Notes under the pieces: generated by a model
The model's database searches: none
The model's input: the letters and a program-made list of their open reading frames with translations, nothing else
Told to the model about the DNA's origin: nothing
Part shown: piece after piece, positions 1 through 7,350 of the stretch
Layout: each line of letters begins with the position of its first letter
How positions within the stretch are numbered: the first letter of the stretch is position 1
Position numbers and translations under genes: made by a program
Source of the DNA: DAOOOU01 sp964435635
GTDB lineage: Bacteria > Bacillota_I > Bacilli_A > RF39 > UBA660
Reading direction: 5' to 3'
NCBI GenBank assembly: GCA_964435635.1
Contig: CAYSZU010000015.1
Location: 1 to 19,603 of the forward strand
Length of the DNA stretch: 19,603 nt

Positions 1-735
1 GAATTTGAACAAATGGAATTAGAATTCTTTTGTAAACCAGGAACTGATTTAGAATGGTTCGGTTATTATAAAAACTTCTGTCTTGATTGGTTAAAAAGTC
101 TAGGCTTAAATAATAATAGTCTTCGTTTTAGAGATCATGAAAAAGAGGAATTATCATTTTATTCAACTGCTACGACCGATATTGAATATTTATTTCCTCA
201 TGGTTGGGATGAATTATGGGGAATAGCAGATCGAACTGACTATGATTTAAAAGTACATAGTGAGGCGACCAATCAAGATATGACTTATATTGATCCGGAA
301 GATAATACCCGTTATTTACCATATTGTATTGAACCAGCCCTTGGATTAGATCGGGTTATTCTCGCTTTTATATGTGATGCTTATCAAAAAGAAGCAATGG
401 CTAGTGGGGAAGAAAGAGAAGTCTTAAAAATTCATCCGGTGTTAGCGCCAATTAAGATTTCAATTTTACCATTAATCAAGAAAATTCATCGTGATAAAGC
501 GACTGAAATATATGCTAATTTATGTAAGACATACCAATGTAATTATGATGATGCGGGTAGTATTGGTAAACGTTATCGAAGAAATGATGCGGTTGGAACG
601 CCATATTCTCTTACCGTCGATGATGAAACCTTAAACAATAATCTAGTAACAATTCGTGATCGGGATACAATGCGACAAGAAACAATTCCCCTTAATGAAT
701 TAGAAAAGTATTTTAAAGATAAGTTTGTTTTTTAA
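1..735 (+). CDS. glyQS: Glycyl-tRNA synthetase, one-subunit type (3' part only)
   Basis: Class II glycyl-tRNA synthetase, which charges tRNA-Gly in the cytoplasm. The reading frame is open from base 1, so the gene begins upstream of the window; the last 244 residues are present. The window opens at the catalytic-core segment FEQMELEFFCKPGTDLEW typical of the homodimeric (eukaryote/Mycoplasma-like) enzyme. It is followed by the HGWDELWGIADRTDYDL segment and by class II motif 3 in the form EPALGLDR. The C-terminal anticodon-binding domain starts near HPVLAPIKI and carries the usual DAGSIGKRYRR...GTPY segment. This type is distinct from the two-gene glyQ/glyS enzyme of Bacillus subtilis. No terminator hairpin is seen after the stop. 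A new promoter for sepF begins within 20 bases. Confidence 0.95.
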   Translation, partial: EFEQMELEFFCKPGTDLEWFGYYKNFCLDWLKSLGLNNNSLRFRDHEKEELSFYSTATTDIEYLFPHGWDELWGIADRTDYDLKVHSEATNQDMTYIDPEDNTRYLPYCIEPALGLDRVILAFICDAYQKEAMASGEEREVLKIHPVLAPIKISILPLIKKIHRDKATEIYANLCKTYQCNYDDAGSIGKRYRRNDAVGTPYSLTVDDETLNNNLVTIRDRDTMRQETIPLNELEKYFKDKFVF

Positions 736-751
736 ATTCAAGGTTTTCTTA

Positions 752-780
752 TTGATATATTAGTTAAAATCAACTATAAT
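752..780 (+). promoter_or_regulatory. Sigma-A-type promoter for sepF-divIVA
   Basis: TTGATA at 752-757 and TATAAT at 775-780 are separated by exactly 17 bases. Transcription should start near 787, giving a short leader. The ribosome site AGGAGGT (799-805) lies 8 bases before the sepF ATG. Confidence 0.75.
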
Positions 781-813
781 AATAAGTAAGATATAAATAG
801 GAGGTTAATTTAT

Positions 814-1203
814 ATGGCTTTTGAAAAAATTAAAGATTTCTTAAATATTGGTGATAATCGAATAAATGGGACTGAAGATGAATTCTATGTAGATGAAGCA
901 GATGTAACTGGCAGCAAAATGATTCTTCTTGAACCAAGAGCATTTTCTGAATGTGTTCAGATTGCTGATTATTTAAAAAACCGTAATACAGTTGTAGTTA
1001 ATTTAAAACGGGTTACTTCTAGCCAAGCTAAAAGGATTATTGACTTTTTAAGCGGTTGTATTTATTCAATTGCTGGTAAAATGGAAAAAATCGGCATTGG
1101 GATATATTTATGTACGCCAAACAATATTGATGTTGAGGGTAAAATAACCGAAGACAGTAGTGGAAAAGAAAAAGATAACATCGAAGAAGAAATTGAATGG
1201 TAA
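814..1203 (+). CDS. sepF: Cell division protein SepF
   Basis: SepF is a cytoplasmic, membrane-associated Z-ring partner that polymerises and anchors FtsZ in Gram-positive bacteria. The 129 residues show an N-terminal amphipathic-type segment (MAFEKIKDFLNIGD), an acidic linker, and the SepF core at about 35-112. The core contains FSECVQIADYLKNRNTVVVN, the QAKRIIDFLSG turn, and IGIGIYLCTPNNIDV, which all match the family closely. The acidic C-terminal tail (DNIEEEIEW) is lineage-specific. The length is slightly below the usual 140-150 residues. The ATG has a strong AGGAGGT site. divIVA follows after 31 bases, but the ylmG and ylmH genes that often lie between them in other Bacillota are absent. 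Confidence 0.95.
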   Translation: MAFEKIKDFLNIGDNRINGTEDEFYVDEADVTGSKMILLEPRAFSECVQIADYLKNRNTVVVNLKRVTSSQAKRIIDFLSGCIYSIAGKMEKIGIGIYLCTPNNIDVEGKITEDSSGKEKDNIEEEIEW

Positions 1204-1234
1204 GCAGTAGCTAAATAGTAAATTGAGGTGAGAG

Positions 1235-1663
1235 ATGAAAAAATTCAGCTCTAGTATCAACGGTTATGATAAGAATGAAGTAAATGCTTTTGTTAATGAA
1301 GTAACAGTTGAATATGAAAAAATGTTGAATAATCTAAAAGCCAAAGACGCAGAAACAAAGGCTTTAAAAGATAAGTGTGATTATTACTCTGGTATGGAAA
1401 AAACCCTAAACAGAGCTATTTTCGTGGCTGAAGATGCCTCTAACCAAATTAAAAACGTGGCTAAAGAAGAGGCGCGAACAGTTGTTGATGATGCCAGAAG
1501 AAATGCTTCCCGAATCATTAATGATGCTCTTATTAGAGCTGAAAAAGTTCATACTGAATCAGATACCTTACGTCGTCGGATTATCTTATATAAACGTCGC
1601 ATCAGACAAACAATTGAAGAGCAATTGGAAATGGTTGATGATGTCGATAAAATCGATTTTTAA
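1235..1663 (+). CDS. divIVA: DivIVA-family cell division / polarity protein
   Basis: DivIVA proteins are coiled coils that bind curved membrane at poles and septa and recruit partners. The 142-residue protein begins with the family's N-terminal membrane-binding region (FSSSINGYDKNEVNAFVNEV, like the GYDxxEVDxFL motif). It continues as a charged helical coiled coil with the typical stretch of Ala/Glu/Arg-rich heptads (AEDASNQIKNVAKEEARTVV and onward) to an acidic end. It is shorter than B. subtilis DivIVA, so it probably has little C-terminal tail. The site GAGGTGA (1225-1231) precedes the ATG by 3 bases. It shares the sepF promoter, consistent with a division operon, and a terminator overlaps its stop codon. 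Confidence 0.9.
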   Translation: MKKFSSSINGYDKNEVNAFVNEVTVEYEKMLNNLKAKDAETKALKDKCDYYSGMEKTLNRAIFVAEDASNQIKNVAKEEARTVVDDARRNASRIINDALIRAEKVHTESDTLRRRIILYKRRIRQTIEEQLEMVDDVDKIDF

Positions 1664-1682
1664 CAACCATTTGGTTGTTTTT
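1662..1682 (+). terminator. Intrinsic terminator after divIVA
   Basis: An inverted repeat AACAACC / GGTTGTT (7-8 bp, 2-4 base loop) starts inside the divIVA stop codon and runs into a T-rich tail. Confidence 0.75.
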
Positions 1683-1717
1683 AAAATTATTTAATTAATT
1701 ACTAATTAAGATATTAG

Positions 1718-1726
1718 TGCTATAAT
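1718..1726 (+). promoter_or_regulatory. Extended -10 promoter for the lipoprotein operon
   Basis: TGCTATAAT is a perfect extended -10 element. No good -35 is seen (TTACTA at 1699-1704, spacing 16, is weak), which is common for extended -10 promoters. The GGAGG site at 1736-1740 precedes the ATG at 1746. Confidence 0.6.
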
Positions 1727-1745
1727 ATTTCTAATGGAGGTTTAA

Positions 1746-2615
1746 ATGAAAAAAATATTTAAAATAATGATATGTAGTTTATTTCTAATTATCTTATCAT
1801 CTTGTGGGTGTGGCAAAACCATTAAACATGAATTAATTCAAATCTCTGGTTATGATGCTTATGATTTTTTTGGGGCAAAGAGTAATATGATTTTAGTCCT
1901 TACTGATTCAACTAGTGATGAATATGAAGAGTTAATTAGTAATTTAAATAAGGTTATTGAATTTGCTGATTCAAACATTTATTATGTTGATTTATCATAT
2001 TCAGACGCATTACAATATGAGATGTTAAACGCTGCTTTTGGTAATGATGGATATGTTAATCAGTTAATGTGCATTCAAAATGGGCGAGTTGTTATTAATC
2101 AAGTTGAAACAATTGATTATGATACAATCGCTACAATTATTAAAGGTAAAAAATATCGTAGTTTAGATTTGACCGAAAAAGAAAAAGAGAAAGCTAGTTA
2201 TTATAACTTAGCTAAAAAAGCTTTCCAAAACGGTTTCATTGGCGAAGCATTTTATTTTTATACTTTAAGTATTCCTTATAAAGATACTGTTAAAATTCTT
2301 AATAGTAATCAATTTGATTTATTAAATAATTGGTTATTTAGCGAAACAGATGATAATCAATATACCTATCTTAACCTTAGTTTTGATCGCGTAAGTAATA
2401 TCTTATATCGTCGCTACTATAAAGGGCAAAAGAAGGCTTTTGATGAGAGCAAACTAGTTATTGAAACATATAATTATTATTTACAGGATGATACTATTTA
2501 TGTTGCCAAAGAAGGCACAAAAGAATATCAAAGATTTTATACAATTGATGAATTAACGATTGATAATCTTAATGTTCATACGACTAAACGAACATATGAA
2601 TTTATTCCGGGGTAA
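1746..2615 (+). CDS. Predicted lipoprotein with a possible thioredoxin-like segment
   Basis: I do not recognise the family. The N-terminus is a lipoprotein signal: KK, a hydrophobic stretch, and the lipobox LSSC at residues 17-20, with Cys20 as the likely lipidated residue, followed by GCGK. Residues 46-120 alternate predicted strands and helices (NMILVLTDS, a helix, IYYVDLS, a helix, QLMCIQNGRVV). That order resembles a thioredoxin fold, but no CxxC pair is present, so redox activity is not expected. The rest is a Tyr- and Asp-rich region with no known motif. Three bases separate it from the next gene, which also carries an N-terminal membrane segment. The two probably act together on the outer face of the membrane. 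Confidence 0.75.
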   Translation: MKKIFKIMICSLFLIILSSCGCGKTIKHELIQISGYDAYDFFGAKSNMILVLTDSTSDEYEELISNLNKVIEFADSNIYYVDLSYSDALQYEMLNAAFGNDGYVNQLMCIQNGRVVINQVETIDYDTIATIIKGKKYRSLDLTEKEKEKASYYNLAKKAFQNGFIGEAFYFYTLSIPYKDTVKILNSNQFDLLNNWLFSETDDNQYTYLNLSFDRVSNILYRRYYKGQKKAFDESKLVIETYNYYLQDDTIYVAKEGTKEYQRFYTIDELTIDNLNVHTTKRTYEFIPG

Positions 2616-2618
2616 AAG

Positions 2619-3212
2619 ATGAAAAATAAGCTATTTTTTGCTATTCTCGGTCTAATATTAATTGCTTTTGTTAGTTATTACGGTATTACTGTGTTTATGA
2701 ATAAAAAAGCCATTGAAGGATACTGGTGTAACTATGATGCAACTGGTAGTTTAATTATTAGTTTAAGTGATAATTATAAACTAGCAGATAAACAAAAGGT
2801 TGAGGCATATATTAAAACGATTAAAGGAATGGCTACTTATGATTTCGTTAGTAAAGAAAACTTTGCTAATAGTGAAAATAAAGATACCCAATTATATGAT
2901 ACATATTTTGTATATATTTCAATAAATCAAGAAATCTCAGCCGTTATTAAAGATATAAAAGAATTACCAGGAGTTCATCAAGTTAAAGAAAATACAATTA
3001 AAAGTAATCTTACAATATATCATTTTAAGCAAAATAGTTATTCCTTATATAACGCTTTATATAACGAGGCCATAAATACCGGTTCATACACATTTAAGGA
3101 CCAGCAAATAACTTTAGCTGATAATACCATTATCTATGTTAAAAAAGGATATCTATGCGGTGATCAAGATTGTTTAAAAGTATTTAATAAGACAAACCAG
3201 AATTGTGAATAA
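2619..3212 (+). CDS. Single-span membrane protein with an FtsX extracellular-domain-like region
   Basis: The 197 residues begin with a positively charged start and one membrane helix (about 5-27), so most of the protein lies outside the cell. Residues 44-123 follow the pattern of the FtsX extracellular domain: a strand (SLIISLSDN), a helix (ADKQKVEAYIKTIKG), a FVSKENF segment like the FVSKEEA of FtsX, a strand (TYFVYISIN) and a second helix ending in IKELPGVHQV. FtsX is a four-span ABC-type permease, and no such spans are present here. The C-terminal part (SYTFKDQQITL...YLCGDQDC) and the start GYWCNYD have four Cys that could form disulfides. The assignment is by motif resemblance only. It is cotranscribed with the lipoprotein and ends in a strong terminator. 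Confidence 0.7.
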   Translation: MKNKLFFAILGLILIAFVSYYGITVFMNKKAIEGYWCNYDATGSLIISLSDNYKLADKQKVEAYIKTIKGMATYDFVSKENFANSENKDTQLYDTYFVYISINQEISAVIKDIKELPGVHQVKENTIKSNLTIYHFKQNSYSLYNALYNEAINTGSYTFKDQQITLADNTIIYVKKGYLCGDQDCLKVFNKTNQNCE

Positions 3213-3237
3213 AACTATGATAATCATAGTTTTTTTT
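3211..3237 (+). terminator. Intrinsic terminator of the lipoprotein operon
   Basis: A perfect 10-bp stem AAAACTATGA / TCATAGTTTT with a TAA loop is followed by a run of eight T. It begins in the stop codon of the preceding gene. Confidence 0.9.
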
Positions 3238-3249
3238 GGTTAGATAAGT

Positions 3250-3255
3250 TATAAT
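3250..3255 (+). promoter_or_regulatory. Possible -10 element for the yqeG operon
   Basis: TATAAT lies 20 bases before the yqeG start. No convincing -35 is seen at 16-18 bases upstream, where the terminator T-run lies. It is the only promoter candidate between the terminator and yqeG. Confidence 0.4.
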
Positions 3256-3274
3256 TAGTTTAAAGGTGAGAAAA

Positions 3275-3796
3275 ATGGATATATTTATTCCGGATGTATA
3301 CGCTAAAAGTATATATACAATTAATTATGATAAACTAAAAAAACAAGGTATAAAATGTCTATTATTTGACTTGGATAATACAATGGCTCCAGTTAATGAA
3401 GACTTACCTGATAAAAAAGTAAAAGAATTATTTAATAGTCTTGAGGATAAAGGCTTTAAATTAATAATTTTTTCTAATGCAGGTAAAAATCGTGTTCAAC
3501 CTTTTAAAGAACAGCTAAATATTGATGCTTCCTGTTATTCTTTAAAGCCTTTAAAAAAGAAATACAATAAAGTATTAAAAATATACTCATATAAAGTATC
3601 GGCTATTGCTGCAATTGGCGATCAATTACTAGCTGATGTTTTAGGGGCTAACCGGATGGGGATGACAAGTATTCTTGTTAATCCATTAAGTAATAATGAT
3701 TTTTTCACCACTAAATTTAACCGTCGAATTGAAAAAATAATTTATAGGAAGATGGCTAAAAGGGGACTATTTGAGAGGACAAAATATTATGACTAA
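3275..3796 (+). CDS. yqeG: YqeG-type HAD-superfamily IIIA phosphatase
   Basis: A small cytoplasmic phosphatase of the YqeG family, related to the phosphatidylglycerophosphate phosphatase Gep4 of mitochondria; the bacterial substrate is not certain. The HAD motif DLDNT at residues 32-36 supplies both catalytic Asp (32 and 34). IIFSN is motif II, LKPLKKKYNK contains the motif III Lys, and GDQLLADVLGANRMGMTSILV from about 115 is motif IV plus the family signature. I chose ATG 3275 (173 residues). An upstream in-frame GTG at 3266 lies inside the ribosome site AAAGGTGAG and is unlikely to be used. The last 8 bases overlap yqeH, suggesting translational coupling. Confidence 0.93.
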   Translation: MDIFIPDVYAKSIYTINYDKLKKQGIKCLLFDLDNTMAPVNEDLPDKKVKELFNSLEDKGFKLIIFSNAGKNRVQPFKEQLNIDASCYSLKPLKKKYNKVLKIYSYKVSAIAAIGDQLLADVLGANRMGMTSILVNPLSNNDFFTTKFNRRIEKIIYRKMAKRGLFERTKYYD

Positions 3797-4766
3797 GTGT
3801 CAAGGTTGTGGGTCACTACTTCAAAGTGAGCAACCAACGATCGTTGGTTATGTTCCAAGTTCTAAATTAGCCAGCGCCTTGTATTGTGAAAGATGTTATA
3901 AGTTGACTCATTATAAACAATTTAGAGAAACGGCCTTTACCCCAGCTAATAATGAAAAGATTATTAAGAAAATAAATACTGATCAAGCGGTAGTTTTTTT
4001 TCTAGTTGATTTTTTAAATATTAATAATGAAATTATTACCGTATTTAATAAAATAAAAAGTCCTAAGGTTTTGGCCATAAGTAAATATGATATTGTGCCA
4101 AAGAGTGTTAAAAAAAACAATTTAATTGCTTGGCTTCGCGCTGAATATAATCTAAGTGAATCAATTGAATTTGTCAGCTCTAAAACGAGCTTTAATTGTC
4201 ATTTAATTACTCGTTATTTATTAAATAACAATTTAAAAAAGGCATATGTTGTCGGCTTTACTAATGCTGGTAAAAGCACCTTTATTAATTCAATCATTAA
4301 AGCCAATAAATTAACTACTAGTCCTATTCCTAATACAACCTTAGACTATATTAAAATAAAAATTGATGATTTAACAATTATAGATTGTCCTGGATTTAGC
4401 TATCAACAAGCTTTTTATACTAAAAGTAGTGATGCGGGGAAACTAGTTACCAAGAAAGCTTTGAAACCGATTACTTTTCAAAATAAACCTAATCAAAGTT
4501 ATTTAATTGATCAAAGCCTTCAAATTAGTAGCCCAGACTATAACAGCTTTACTTTTTATTTACCACCTAATGTGATATTAAAACGAATATACCAATCAGA
4601 AATTGTTAATGAAACAGTTTATGATATCAAAGCAAATAGTGATTTAGTTATTAAAACCTTAGGGTTTATAAATATTAAAAAAGCTACCCAAATAAAAATT
4701 AACCAGGAATATGCTGACTTAATTGAAATCAGAAATTCTTGTTTTAGTGGTGAATCTAATGAATAA
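3789..4766 (+). CDS. yqeH: Ribosome-biogenesis GTPase YqeH
   Basis: YqeH is a circularly permuted GTPase needed for assembly of the 30S ribosomal subunit. It has an N-terminal treble-clef zinc finger with Cys 4, 7, 33 and 36. The permuted order of G motifs is visible: G4 SKYD (98-101), G5 SSKTS, then G1 GFTNAGKST (156-164), a G2 region with PNTT, and G3 DCPG (199-202). The C-terminal domain is divergent. At 325 residues it is shorter than the B. subtilis protein (about 366). The ATG at 3789 has GAGAGG upstream. An in-frame TTG at 3771 lies in that site and is rejected. It overlaps yqeG by 8 bases and mutL by 8 bases. Confidence 0.93.
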   Translation: MTKCQGCGSLLQSEQPTIVGYVPSSKLASALYCERCYKLTHYKQFRETAFTPANNEKIIKKINTDQAVVFFLVDFLNINNEIITVFNKIKSPKVLAISKYDIVPKSVKKNNLIAWLRAEYNLSESIEFVSSKTSFNCHLITRYLLNNNLKKAYVVGFTNAGKSTFINSIIKANKLTTSPIPNTTLDYIKIKIDDLTIIDCPGFSYQQAFYTKSSDAGKLVTKKALKPITFQNKPNQSYLIDQSLQISSPDYNSFTFYLPPNVILKRIYQSEIVNETVYDIKANSDLVIKTLGFINIKKATQIKINQEYADLIEIRNSCFSGESNE

Positions 4767-6456
4767 GATAAAGGTAATGAGTGAAAACTTAGCAAATAAG
4801 ATTGCAGCTGGTGAAGTCGTTGAAAAATGTGCTTCGGTTGTAAAAGAACTAGTTGAAAATGCGATTGATGCCCAAGCCCAAGAAATAATTATTTATTTAA
4901 AAGAAGGGGGCTTAAAGGAAATCACCGTGATTGATGATGGTGAAGGAATGAGTGAGCAGGATGCGCTCTTAGCTTTTTTTCGTCATGCAACTAGCAAAAT
5001 AATTAAAGATGATGACTTATTCTTTATTGATACCCTTGGCTTTCGTGGTGAAGCTTTACCTAGTATTGCTAGTGTAGCTAATGTAATGTTAAAGACATGC
5101 CAAGATGAGGTCGGAACAATAATTAATATCAAGGGTGGTAAATTAGTTAATCAAGGCAAAGGTGATGCTAAAAAGGGGACTACCATTCAAGTTACTGATT
5201 TATTTTATAATACGCCAGCCAGACTAAAATATCTTAAAAATGAAACAACTGAATTAGCAAATACGCTAGCTTTTATTGAAAAGATGGCTTTTGCTTATCC
5301 AGCTATTCGATTCAAAATAACCAACAATGATAAACAACTTTTAAAGACCACAGGTAGCAATAATCTTCTTAAAGTAATTCATGAAATCTATGGAGCAAAT
5401 ATTGCTAGTAAAATGTTAGAAATTAAAAATGAAAATGATGATTATGATATTTTAGGATTTATTGGCAAACCAGAATTATTAAAATCTAATCGTCAACATA
5501 TAACAACGATTGTTAATGGTCGAATTATCAAAAATAACGACCTAAATAGGGCAATTAATGATGCTTATTATACTTATAAACCTGATAATAAGTATCCGCT
5601 AATAATCTTGAATATTAATACTGATTCAACGCTAATTGATGTTAATATTCATCCGACAAAACAAGATATAAAAATGAGTAAAATGAGTGAACTATGTTCT
5701 TTAATTACTAATACTATTAAAGATTCTTTATATCACCATTTATTAATTCCCCAGATTACTAATCAAGAGTATATGATTAATGAACCTGATCAAGCAGCAG
5801 TAACTAATTTAACCGAGTTATCATTATCATTTGGGGAGGAGCCCAATGGGTTAATTCCTAATCAAGAAATAAAAGCTTTAGTCTTATATCCTATTGGGGT
5901 AGTTCATGGTACATATATTATTGCCGAGAATGATGAAGGGATGTATTTAATTGATCAACACGCTGCCCAAGAAAGAATTAACTACGAGAAATATTTAAAG
6001 GCCTTAAAAAACAATAAAATTACACAAATTGCTCCCTTATTACCGATGACATTTGAATTAAATCCCGCTGATTATACTTTAATCAGTCAGCATCTTGATC
6101 TTTTTACAAAGATGGGGTTTAAAATTGAAGAGTTTGGTCCAAACACTTATCGAATTAGTGAACATCCAACCTGGCTAAAAGAAGGTTATGAGCAAGAATC
6201 AATTCAAAAGATAATTGATTTAATTATTATGAGCGGAACTGCCTTTGATGTTGTAAAGTTTAATGAAAACATGGCAATTACTTTAGCTTGTAAGCTAAGT
6301 ATTAAAGGGAATACTTCACTAAGTTTACCAAATATGGAAGAATTACTTCGGGAACTAGTTTTAACTGATAATCCCTATAATTGTCCCCATGGTAGGCCAA
6401 CAATCATTAAATATTCAATTACTGAATTAGAACGTTTATTTAAAAGAATTAGTTAA
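4759..6456 (+). CDS. mutL: DNA mismatch repair protein MutL (endonuclease type)
   Basis: MutL couples MutS mismatch recognition to strand incision. The 565 residues start MNKIKVMSENLANKIAAGEV, matching the family start, so ATG 4759 is chosen over an earlier in-frame TTG (4723) inside yqeH. GHKL ATPase motifs are present: VVKELVENAIDA (Glu30, Asn34), DDGEGM (59-64), and GFRGEAL (94-100). In the C-terminal domain the metal-binding nuclease motif DQHAAQERINYE (399-410), ACKLSIKG and CPHGRP (542-547) show an endonuclease-type MutL, as expected where MutH is absent. One oddity: the nearly invariant RP before ASVVKEL is KC here (residues 23-24). mutS is not in the window. miaA follows after 27 bases. 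Confidence 0.96.
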   Translation: MNKIKVMSENLANKIAAGEVVEKCASVVKELVENAIDAQAQEIIIYLKEGGLKEITVIDDGEGMSEQDALLAFFRHATSKIIKDDDLFFIDTLGFRGEALPSIASVANVMLKTCQDEVGTIINIKGGKLVNQGKGDAKKGTTIQVTDLFYNTPARLKYLKNETTELANTLAFIEKMAFAYPAIRFKITNNDKQLLKTTGSNNLLKVIHEIYGANIASKMLEIKNENDDYDILGFIGKPELLKSNRQHITTIVNGRIIKNNDLNRAINDAYYTYKPDNKYPLIILNINTDSTLIDVNIHPTKQDIKMSKMSELCSLITNTIKDSLYHHLLIPQITNQEYMINEPDQAAVTNLTELSLSFGEEPNGLIPNQEIKALVLYPIGVVHGTYIIAENDEGMYLIDQHAAQERINYEKYLKALKNNKITQIAPLLPMTFELNPADYTLISQHLDLFTKMGFKIEEFGPNTYRISEHPTWLKEGYEQESIQKIIDLIIMSGTAFDVVKFNENMAITLACKLSIKGNTSLSLPNMEELLRELVLTDNPYNCPHGRPTIIKYSITELERLFKRIS

Positions 6457-6483
6457 AATTTATTATTAGATTTGAGGTGAGTT

Positions 6484-7338
6484 ATGATTATTGTAATTGT
6501 TGGACCAACAGGCGTTGGTAAAACAAAATTATCTTTAGCTTTAGCAAAGAAGTATCAAGCGATTATTGTTAATGGCGATGCAATGCAAGTATATCAAGGT
6601 CTCGATATTGGGACGGCTAAAGTAACTAAGGCAGAAAAAGGCTCAATTAAACATTATCTTTTTGATATATGCACCGTTTATGATGATTATAATGTTGCCG
6701 AATACCAAAAAGATTGCCGAAAAATTTTAGATCAACAGCAGGATAAAAATATTATTATAGTTGGGGGCACTGGTTTATATATTAAAGCAGCCTTATATGA
6801 TTATCACTTTTTACCAGAGGAAGAAGATGCTTCATTAATCAATTACGATAATGAAACGTTATATCAAATGGCTTTAAAAAAAGACCCAGCAATGATTATT
6901 CATCCTAATAATCGCCAACGTTTATTAAGATTCTTATCAAAAAAAGCAGTAGCTAAAACTATGCCACTGCCTTTATATGATTTTAAAATGATTGGTTTAA
7001 CAACTAAGCGGGATCAATTATATAATATAATTGATCAAAGAGTAGAGCAAATGATTAACTCTGGTTTAAAAGCAGAAGTAGAATTTTTCTATCGCCAAGA
7101 AATTAATACTAGACCACTTAATAGTGGGATTGGTTATAAAGAAATATATCAATATTTTAATAAAGAACTAAGCTGGGCCGAAACGGTCGAATTAATTAAA
7201 AAGAATTCTCGAAAATACGCTAAACGGCAATATACTTGGTTTAATAACCAATTTACTGTTAAATGGTTTGAAGTTAATTTTGAAGACTTTGAAAAAACAA
7301 TTATTGAAGTTAATGAATACATCGAAAAAGGCGCTTGA
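6484..7338 (+). CDS. miaA: tRNA dimethylallyltransferase MiaA
   Basis: MiaA transfers a dimethylallyl group to N6 of A37 in tRNAs that read UNN codons (i6A37), improving decoding. The P-loop GPTGVGKT is at residues 7-14, followed by the family signatures NGDAMQVYQGLDIGTAK and VGGTGLYIKAALYDY. Towards the end are GLKAEVEFF, GIGYKEI and the RKYAKRQYTWF tRNA-binding segment. It has 284 residues, a little short for the family (about 300-315), with the loss in the middle insertion domain. The ribosome site GAGGTGA (6474-6480) is 3 bases before ATG. mutL-miaA order is common in Bacillota, but hfq does not follow here. It ends in TGA within a hairpin shared with the convergent gene. Confidence 0.95.
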   Translation: MIIVIVGPTGVGKTKLSLALAKKYQAIIVNGDAMQVYQGLDIGTAKVTKAEKGSIKHYLFDICTVYDDYNVAEYQKDCRKILDQQQDKNIIIVGGTGLYIKAALYDYHFLPEEEDASLINYDNETLYQMALKKDPAMIIHPNNRQRLLRFLSKKAVAKTMPLPLYDFKMIGLTTKRDQLYNIIDQRVEQMINSGLKAEVEFFYRQEINTRPLNSGIGYKEIYQYFNKELSWAETVELIKKNSRKYAKRQYTWFNNQFTVKWFEVNFEDFEKTIIEVNEYIEKGA

Positions 7339-7350
7339 AAAAGCGTCTTA
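7327..7350. terminator. Shared hairpin between convergent genes
   Basis: AAGGCGCTT / AAGCGTCTT form a 9-bp stem with one G-U pair and a GAAA loop, spanning the miaA stop. On the minus strand the hairpin is followed by TTTTT, so it best serves the minus-strand gene. On the plus strand the tail is only TTAATT. Confidence 0.6.

Noticed and set aside
3266..3274. GTG start for yqeG, and similar early starts for yqeH (3771), mutL (4723), rpsT (8606), the transglutaminase-like gene (8295) and the sugar kinase (13624)
   Set aside because: These codons lie in ribosome sites, upstream genes or terminators; later starts fit both ribosome-site spacing and family alignments.
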